This document shows positions 7,156 through 12,084 of a DNA stretch of 12,084 nt, piece by piece. This stretch comes from JBHHYR01 sp046757585 (GTDB taxonomy: Bacteria; Desulfobacterota; Binatia; HRBIN30). The stretch covers positions 1 to 12,084 of the forward strand of contig JBHHYR010000120.1 of assembly GCA_046757585.1 (NCBI GenBank), in the 5' to 3' direction. Under the pieces are notes generated by a model. The model saw only the letters and a program-made list of their open reading frames with translations. It searched no databases and was not told the DNA's origin. How positions within the stretch are numbered: position 1 is the first letter of the stretch; every line of letters begins with the position of its first letter. The position numbers and the translations under genes are program-made.

Positions 7156-7203
7156 CCGCAGCGGCGCACCTCGCTCAACTCGTCACCGCACAGGGCGCAG
7201 CGA

Positions 7204-8616
7204 TCAGGGCGGCTCGAACCGCTCTGGGCGCTGCTGCCGTTTGCTCCAGCGCCACAGTCGCGTCTGACGCTCCGCCCCCTCGCCATCGAGGGCGCAGTAC
7301 ACGAAGTAAGCGTCTTCGCTGACGGGCACCCAGGTGCCAACATTGATGTAGGTGACGTGGTCGGGCAACGGCCATCGCCCAGCGCTGTGGGAATGGCCGA
7401 AGATCACACAGGGGACCTTGAACAATGCGGCAATGCGCTCCGCGGTGCGATGGAGCTGCGCCGCCTCGGTGACGCGGCGGAAGCGGAGGGCCCCGACGTA
7501 CCCGATCAGACTGAGCGCGCCGAGCGCACCCACCACCGCGAGCAGGCCGACACGGGCAGGATACCAGATCAGCACGACGGCAACGATCAGGGCGAGGAGA
7601 ACGCCGCCGGCGATCAAGTCGAGCGCCAGGAAACGTGCCATGGCCACAGGGAAACGCATCACCGGTGTCGCGTGCATCGCGTCAACGGCGGCGGCGGTCC
7701 CGGGCGGTAGGCCGTAGCGCTCGTCGGTTGCCGCTAGGCGCCGCTCGTGCTCAGCGCGCACGGCCCGCTCGGCCTCAGGGTCCGACCGCCCACTCTTGGC
7801 CAAGACCCGGCGCACCATGCCCGCGTACAGACGCAGCGTGCGCGGGAGCATCGATACATTGCCCCGCACCACCCAGCCAATGTATTCGCTGACGGATTTG
7901 ATGTTCTCGGCGGCCATCGCGTTCATCATCTTCATCTGGTTGGTGAAGTAGCGGATGGACAGTTCCGCAATCGACATCTGGATTCGCGTCGGGCATTCGG
8001 GCACGACCGGGTTGAGGAAGTATTCGAAGGAACAGAAGGGATCGTACTGGCAGCCGTGCTCGACGTAGAGCAGGTTCGGCACGTACACGAACCACTCCGG
8101 AAACTGCACCCGTTGTGCGACCGCGTCCTTCATGTGCATGTAACTGATGTCGGCCGGGTGATGCTCGGCGATCAGCCGGCGGAAGTGCGCCTGCACATCC
8201 GGCCAGAACATTTCGGAGTCATGGTTGCCGCGCAGCACGGCAATCGAGTTTCCCTCGGCCACGAACCGCGCCAGCGCCAGCAGCAACTGCGGATGGCTGC
8301 TGCGCAGAATCGTGTCCAGCTTCCACCGTGACTTCTGTGCTTCGGTGCCCGCCCCGTACCGGTACTCGCTGTCGATGAACGTCGCGCCCTGCAGGAGCCG
8401 ATCGTTCGGGTCAGGCAGGTCGGTAATGTAGAGGAACTCGACGAAATCGCCGCCGATGATTAGCGTCCACGGGCGGCTCGACGAGCGGTGCACTCGATAG
8501 TAGCGCAGAAAATCCGCGAACTCCTCGTCGAAGTGGTACAGGCCTTCGGTCGGGTTACTGAACCCGCCGCGCAAATGTAGATCACTGACGATAAGATAGT
8601 CGGCGGGCACGTCCAT
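7204..8616 (-). CDS. Calcineurin-type metallophosphoesterase with an internal membrane hairpin
   Basis: This is a predicted di-metal phosphoesterase of 470 residues. All five family metal motifs are present: Asp12/His14 in SDLHL, Asp57 in GGDFVE, GNHD at 130-133, His187 in VEHG and GHSH at 407-410. The GDFVE form resembles LpxH-like and related hydrolases, but at 470 residues this is much longer than LpxH (about 240), so a UDP-diacylglucosamine hydrolase role is not claimed. Between His187 and GHSH lies an insertion of about 200 residues. It has an Asn/Met-rich helical part near 205-265, a charged helix near 275-300 and two hydrophobic helices at about 329-352 and 355-376. These should anchor the enzyme with its catalytic face in the cytosol, since there is no signal peptide. 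AAGGG lies 10 bases before the ATG. It starts 74 bases after the membrane kinase stop on the same strand, so co-transcription is likely. Confidence 0.88.
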   Translation of the reverse strand: MDVPADYLIVSDLHLRGGFSNPTEGLYHFDEEFADFLRYYRVHRSSSRPWTLIIGGDFVEFLYITDLPDPNDRLLQGATFIDSEYRYGAGTEAQKSRWKLDTILRSSHPQLLLALARFVAEGNSIAVLRGNHDSEMFWPDVQAHFRRLIAEHHPADISYMHMKDAVAQRVQFPEWFVYVPNLLYVEHGCQYDPFCSFEYFLNPVVPECPTRIQMSIAELSIRYFTNQMKMMNAMAAENIKSVSEYIGWVVRGNVSMLPRTLRLYAGMVRRVLAKSGRSDPEAERAVRAEHERRLAATDERYGLPPGTAAAVDAMHATPVMRFPVAMARFLALDLIAGGVLLALIVAVVLIWYPARVGLLAVVGALGALSLIGYVGALRFRRVTEAAQLHRTAERIAALFKVPCVIFGHSHSAGRWPLPDHVTYINVGTWVPVSEDAYFVYCALDGEGAERQTRLWRWSKRQQRPERFEPP

Positions 8617-8690
8617 ATCGTTTGCGCCCTTATGGCTCTGGCCGGTTGCCGGATCAAGTAGCGCTCGGCTTGAGCTCCGAAGCCGCCGCC

Positions 8691-11003
8691 TCAGACGGCA
8701 GGAAGGACGAGGCGGACGATTGCCCCCGCCCCAGGGGCAGTGAGGATCTGCAACTCGGTGCCGAGTGCCGCGGCCCGTTCGCGCATGCCGCGCACACCGC
8801 TTCCCATGACCGTGTGCCGGAGGTCGAAACCCGCTCCGTCATCGACGATCTCGAGCACGGCCGTTGTCTGCTGTCGGGAGAGTCGAACCACCACCCGCTT
8901 CGGTGCACCGTGTCGAACGGCATTGGTCATCGACTCCTGCGCCACGCGATACACGTCGCGCGTCGCCCAGTCAGGCACGGGAATTTCCGGCGGCAGATCG
9001 ACCTGCACGGGCGTGCCGTACGCGCGGGTGAGGAGCTGCGCATGTGCCGTGACCGCTGCCGTGAGCGAAACTGTACTGAGGTCGGGAGGCTGGAGGTCGT
9101 TGACGACACCGCGGAGGTCGGTGGTGATGCGCACGAGGTCGTCGATCATCGGCTGCAGATCCCCAGACGAGCCCTTTCGTACGCCCTCGATTCGCAGCTT
9201 CACTGCGATCAGATCCTGCAGGACGCTGTCGTGCAGCTCGCGCGCCAGGCGGTGGCGTTCGGCGTCACGGGCCGCACCCGCTGCGCGCCGGCGCCCCTCG
9301 CGGGCGGTCTCCACCTGGCGCTGAATTTCGCCGAGCGAGCTGGCCATGACATTGATCGACTCGGCCAACATGGCAAATTCGTCGGAGGAGGCGATTTCGA
9401 CACGATGGCTGAGATCACCCGTGGCGATCACGCTCGTGGCACCAGCGAGCCGCTCGATGGGGCGAATAAGCCACCGCCGCATGGCAACCATGAACGCGAT
9501 CGCTTGCCCGACACCGGTTACGATCAATCCGAGTACGAGGGCAGTGGCCAGGCGATCGATCCAGCCGCGGCGTGCCTGCAGATGCGTCTGGAAGTCCCGG
9601 TACCGCTGCGCGAGATTTTCCATGGCTTGCCGTGCTGCGGTTAGATTGCCCCGTGCGACAGCGGCACGCGCGCTGTTCACGAGGGTGCGTTCGGAGACGG
9701 TCTGCACAAGCGCTTCCACCGCCGCCAAGCGCCCTGCCCCACCGGTAGGCGCTGTATCCAGAAAGCGCTGCACGAGTCCTTGTTGGTGCTGGTTGAGGGC
9801 AAAGTCGTTGAACAGCCGTTCCCGGCTCGTGTTCAGCCAAAAGAAGGCAACGCCGATGAGAAAGGCCGTCTCGACGGGTCCGAGGAGTAGCAACGACAGG
9901 CGCAAGCGCACTGACGGACGCGGCGGGGAGTCGGGCGCGCGGCGCAAGGCTGCCGCAGTCAGGAGGGGAAAGATGGCTAGCGGTGCCACTAGGACCACCG
10001 GAGAGATCGCACGGTGCAGGACTGGGTACGCCACGAAGATCGTGCCCGCGGCCAGCCCCGAGATGAGGATCCCCGCCAGCGCCCAGCCCAAATCCCGACG
10101 CGTGCTCGTGCCCTGACCGCTCAACCGGTAAATCAGCAGTCGCGCGAGGTACAGCAAGAGCGCGTTTGCGAGCAGGAGATAGACTGTGTACAGGAGCGGC
10201 AGGAAAAGGGAGGGGCCGTCCGCGAGCATGTAGAAGGCCAGCGCGACCGCCATCGCGCACCCGTACAGAAGCAGCAGCGCCAGCCGGCGCCATTGGGAAG
10301 GGTACCCGATCGGTTCGGGGAAGCTGCTCGCGAGATGGAAGAGCGCCGCCGGTGCGACGCTGAACGCCGTAAAGTAGACCGTGCCGAACCAGTACGGGCC
10401 ATACAGGTCGCCGCCGGTGAGGAGGACGAGGGCCGTCGCCTGGCAAAACACGAAGAAGGCGGTAACCGCCGGCGCCATGACACGGTGCCGCCGGAACGCC
10501 CACCAGCCGGCGAGGGCGAAGCAAACCCCAACCGCGAAGTAGGTGCCGTACACGGCGAGGTAGTCCGCAAGAGTGAAACGCTTGATGGTCACTACCTCGC
10601 TGAACACGTCCGCCTGCTTGCGGAGCCGGTAGGTAACCGGCGTCCCAACGGGGAAAGTTGCCGCGCGGCTCTGGATTGCTGCCCCGTCCGCGACGGGACG
10701 ATTTTCGATGCCGACGATTTCGGCGAACAAGATGCGCGCCGTCTTGCTCAGCGACCAGTGGGAGCGTCCAATGGACACGACGATCCGATTCTGCAGGACC
10801 AGAAACCCCGGGAAGGGTTGTCCGATGCGCGACACGCCGTTAGCGACGCAGATGCCGCCGATGGTCAAAACCGCAATCACCACGGCGGTGGCACCCCAGC
10901 ACACCAACGAGCCCGCGGAGGGCGCCCCGAGCGGTGTATGATCCTGGCGCTGTGCGGCAGTCTGGCGGCGGCGCTCTTCCTGATCGGTGCGTTGCGCGTT
11001 CAC
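8691..11003 (-). CDS. Multi-pass membrane sensor histidine kinase, HAMP-HisKA_3 (NarX/DegS class)
   Basis: This is a membrane sensor kinase of 770 residues. After a basic N-terminus, TM1 is at about 33-55. A PDZ-like extracytoplasmic domain (62-145) begins GQPFPGFLVLQNRIVVSIG. A block of roughly seven to eight helices covers 148-390, and a mostly helical extracytoplasmic segment covers 391-485. A last helix (486-506) leads into HAMP at about 507-560 and a short coiled coil. HisKA_3 has RLARELHDSVLQDL with phospho-acceptor His591. HATPase_c has N-box YRVAQESMTNAVRHG, G1 DDGAGF near 721-726 and G2 GSGVRGM near 734-740. Kinases of this class usually pair with a NarL/LuxR-type regulator, and none is adjacent. 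The start is uncertain: GTG 11003 has no clear Shine-Dalgarno and overlaps a divergent reading frame starting at 10938. TTG 10907 or GTG 10904, just before TM1, are alternatives that would remove the overlap but lose the basic N-terminus. Confidence 0.92.
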   Translation of the reverse strand: MNAQRTDQEERRRQTAAQRQDHTPLGAPSAGSLVCWGATAVVIAVLTIGGICVANGVSRIGQPFPGFLVLQNRIVVSIGRSHWSLSKTARILFAEIVGIENRPVADGAAIQSRAATFPVGTPVTYRLRKQADVFSEVVTIKRFTLADYLAVYGTYFAVGVCFALAGWWAFRRHRVMAPAVTAFFVFCQATALVLLTGGDLYGPYWFGTVYFTAFSVAPAALFHLASSFPEPIGYPSQWRRLALLLLYGCAMAVALAFYMLADGPSLFLPLLYTVYLLLANALLLYLARLLIYRLSGQGTSTRRDLGWALAGILISGLAAGTIFVAYPVLHRAISPVVLVAPLAIFPLLTAAALRRAPDSPPRPSVRLRLSLLLLGPVETAFLIGVAFFWLNTSRERLFNDFALNQHQQGLVQRFLDTAPTGGAGRLAAVEALVQTVSERTLVNSARAAVARGNLTAARQAMENLAQRYRDFQTHLQARRGWIDRLATALVLGLIVTGVGQAIAFMVAMRRWLIRPIERLAGATSVIATGDLSHRVEIASSDEFAMLAESINVMASSLGEIQRQVETAREGRRRAAGAARDAERHRLARELHDSVLQDLIAVKLRIEGVRKGSSGDLQPMIDDLVRITTDLRGVVNDLQPPDLSTVSLTAAVTAHAQLLTRAYGTPVQVDLPPEIPVPDWATRDVYRVAQESMTNAVRHGAPKRVVVRLSRQQTTAVLEIVDDGAGFDLRHTVMGSGVRGMRERAAALGTELQILTAPGAGAIVRLVLPAV

Positions 11004-11222
11004 GGCATGCTCGCGTGGGCTGTGTGTGCACCTCTAGTGCTTGCCAGCCGGCGGGCGCAAGGGTGGTGGGGCGCTTGTGCTGTTGGCGCCGTTTTCGGTG
11101 CCGCCGTCGCCGTGGGTGGGAGCGTTCCCTGGGTGGCCGCCGCCAGCGTCACGTATTTCGCCCTACCCCGCTGGCTGGCACTGGCGACCAGTGGCGTGCT
11201 GGGACTTCTGTGCGGGGGGGGG
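10938..11222 (+). CDS. Probable 5' part of an apolipoprotein N-acyltransferase-like membrane protein (truncated at a junction)
   Basis: About 92 residues from ATG 10938 read as a strongly hydrophobic protein: helix 2-19, then MLAWAVCAPLVLASRR (24-39), GACAVGAVFGAAVAVGGSVPW and YFALPRWLALATSGVLGLLCG. The spacing of a LAW..APL.LA helix, a short basic link, a Gly/Phe-rich helix and a PW motif resembles the N-terminus of Lnt (COG0815), the inner-membrane enzyme that N-acylates lipoproteins. The catalytic nitrilase-like domain is not present. The frame stays open to the window end, but after the nine-G run at 11214-11222 it becomes Arg/Pro/Gly-rich and is simply the antisense of a UvrA-like gene. 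I therefore end the feature there. ATG 10938 lacks a well-spaced Shine-Dalgarno (GGAGGG lies 15 bases away), so ATG 11007 is an alternative. The Lnt assignment rests on a short divergent stretch. Confidence 0.5.
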
Positions 11223-12084
11223 AACGCGGGGACCTTCTCCTGGGGGCGGGCGGCATCGGCCGGCCTCGCGTGGCGAGCCAGGTTCCCGTCGGGGTTCCCG
11301 CCTCCAGGATGCCGGCCGGCATTCCCTCGTAGAGGACCTTGCCTCCCTCCGGGCCGGCGCCCGGCCCAAGTTCCACCAGCCAGTCTGCGGAGCGCAGCAG
11401 AACCTCGTGATGTTCCACCACCCAGAAGGTGTGGCCCTCGCGGGTCAGCTTCCGGAGCAGGGCCACGACCCGCCTGGCCTCGGAAAAGGGGAGCCCCAGG
11501 CAGGGTTCGTCGAGCAGGAACAGTTGTTCCCGGCCGCGGCGGGCGGCGGCGAGCGCGCGCGCGAGCGCGATCCGGCTGCGTTCGCCCAGCGAGAGCCATC
11601 GGCCGCGTTCGCCCAGGCAGCGATCCCCCAGTCCCAGGGCCACGAGGTGGCGGACCAGGTTCCGCAGGCGGGGATCACCCGCCATGCCCAGGCGCCGTTC
11701 GATGCGCGCCAAGGGGGTGGAGAGCCATTCCCGGAGGGGGCGGCTGCGCAGACGGACCTCCAGCAGGTCGTTCCGCAGCCCGAGGCCCCCGCAAACGGGA
11801 CACTCGACCCCAAAGGGGTCGCATCCCCTGCCTTGGCAGCTTCGGCACCCCCCCTGGCGCGGGCGGGCCACGAAGTCGGCGGGGGCAAGGCCGCGGATGC
11901 GCCCTTCCTCGCCGGCTGCGAAAGCGCGCCGCAGAAGCGACCAGGCGCCCGAGAGCGTGGCCACCGTGGAGATGGACGCATGCCGGAGCGCGCGTTGAAG
12001 GAGGACCGTCACCCCTCCGGGCGGAAGGCGGCCCCGGAAGTTCGTTTCCCCCCGCAGCCGGGGGACGAGTTCCTCCTCGAACAG
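11149..12084 (-). CDS. UvrA-like ATPase, C-terminal part (5' end outside window; 3' end probably altered by a junction)
   Basis: This is the C-terminal ATPase half of a UvrA-family ABC protein, the damage-recognition subunit of nucleotide excision repair or a paralogue of it. The frame is open to the right edge; 311 residues are visible. A zinc-finger-like CRSC (80-83) and CPVC (95-98) pair is followed by GLGLRNDLLEV, as in UvrA. The ABC signature is LSLGE (164-168) instead of LSGGE. Walker B is LFLLDEP (188-194), the H-loop is VVEHH with His225, and the usual UvrA ending ADWLVELGPGAG...GG appears near 233-248. The spacing between the two Cys pairs is 11 residues, shorter than in classical UvrA (about 20). 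Clear homology ends near residue 273 (nt about 11265). The last 25 or so codons are antisense to the Lnt-like frame, so the stop at 11149 is probably not native. The DNA is visibly richer in G+C than the rest of the window. Confidence 0.82.
   Translation of the reverse strand: MFEEELVPRLRGETNFRGRLPPGGVTVLLQRALRHASISTVATLSGAWSLLRRAFAAGEEGRIRGLAPADFVARPRQGGCRSCQGRGCDPFGVECPVCGGLGLRNDLLEVRLRSRPLREWLSTPLARIERRLGMAGDPRLRNLVRHLVALGLGDRCLGERGRWLSLGERSRIALARALAAARRGREQLFLLDEPCLGLPFSEARRVVALLRKLTREGHTFWVVEHHEVLLRSADWLVELGPGAGPEGGKVLYEGMPAGILEAGTPTGTWLATRGRPMPPAPRRRSPRSPPRTEVPARHWSPVPASGVGRNT
11214..11222. other. Run of nine G at an apparent sequence junction
   Basis: Nine G in a row separate plus-strand hydrophobic coding sequence on the left from minus-strand UvrA-like coding sequence on the right. 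Coding sense, composition and gene content all change within about 50 bases of this run. Such runs are common sites of read error and mis-joining, but a genuine rearrangement or deletion end-point cannot be excluded from sequence alone. Confidence 0.55.

Noticed and set aside
7156..7203. Terminator between the convergent receiver and phosphoesterase genes
   Set aside because: The 48-base gap shows no convincing inverted repeat and no T-run on either strand.
8622..9644. 340-codon plus-strand open frame
   Set aside because: It is antisense to the kinase transmitter domain; no domain or signal is visible.
9415..10524. 369-codon minus-strand frame overlapping the membrane kinase
   Set aside because: It is the same strand but a different frame from the kinase, whose frame shows membrane helices, HAMP and transmitter motifs. 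This one is Arg/Pro/Gly-rich without motifs.
11551..11566. Alternating GC tract resembling a simple repeat or Z-DNA segment
   Set aside because: It encodes the Ala/Arg-rich helix following the ABC signature and is explained by codon use in GC-rich DNA.
11000..11599. Minus-strand frame of 199 codons beside the UvrA-like frame
   Set aside because: It is out of frame with the UvrA motifs, highly Arg/Pro-rich, and crosses the suspected junction.
11429..11998. Plus-strand frame of 189 codons in the UvrA-like region
   Set aside because: It is antisense to UvrA-like coding sequence that carries Walker B and signature motifs, and it is Arg/Ser/Pro-rich low complexity.

Overview
The window looks like a high-GC, Gram-negative environmental bacterium. 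It encodes an RND/MMPL exporter with a periplasmic LolA-like partner, a probable apolipoprotein N-acyltransferase fragment and several multidomain sensor kinases. This gene mix would suit Desulfobacterota- or Binatota-like lineages, but that is an impression and not a placement. No mobile element, CRISPR array, tRNA or rRNA was seen. Coding is dense, and most gaps are under 90 bases.

Layout. (1) 1-812, plus strand: the 3' end of a sensor histidine kinase cut by the window edge. It converges on the next block across a 69-base gap that holds a GC-rich hairpin. (2) 6627-882, minus strand: a compact four-gene run of HAD-family phosphatase, GAF-domain histidine kinase, 918-residue RND/MMPL exporter and LolA-like periplasmic protein. 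The kinase stop and the exporter start overlap as ATGA. The exporter ends in a cyclic-nucleotide-binding-like domain. (3) 6658-7155, plus strand: a stand-alone receiver protein with a coiled-coil tail, divergent from the HAD gene with only about 30 bases between the starts. (4) 11003-7204, minus strand: a multi-pass membrane histidine kinase (PDZ-like, HAMP, HisKA_3), then a calcineurin-type phosphoesterase with a membrane hairpin inside its catalytic domain. (5) 10938 to the end: the 5' part of a probable Lnt-like gene on the plus strand, which stops making sense at a run of nine G near 11214-11222. Beyond that point the minus strand encodes the C-terminal part of a divergent UvrA-like ATPase, in visibly more GC-rich DNA. 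This junction looks like a contig chimera or a rearrangement.

How the genes may work together. The central block reads as a signal-controlled envelope export module. A cytosolic GAF kinase is translationally coupled to an RND exporter that carries its own predicted cNMP sensor, and a LolA-fold carrier follows. The receiver-only protein beside it is the only response regulator in the window, so it is the natural candidate partner for one or more of the three kinases. These functional links are inferred from gene order and domains; the domain calls are read directly from conserved motifs.
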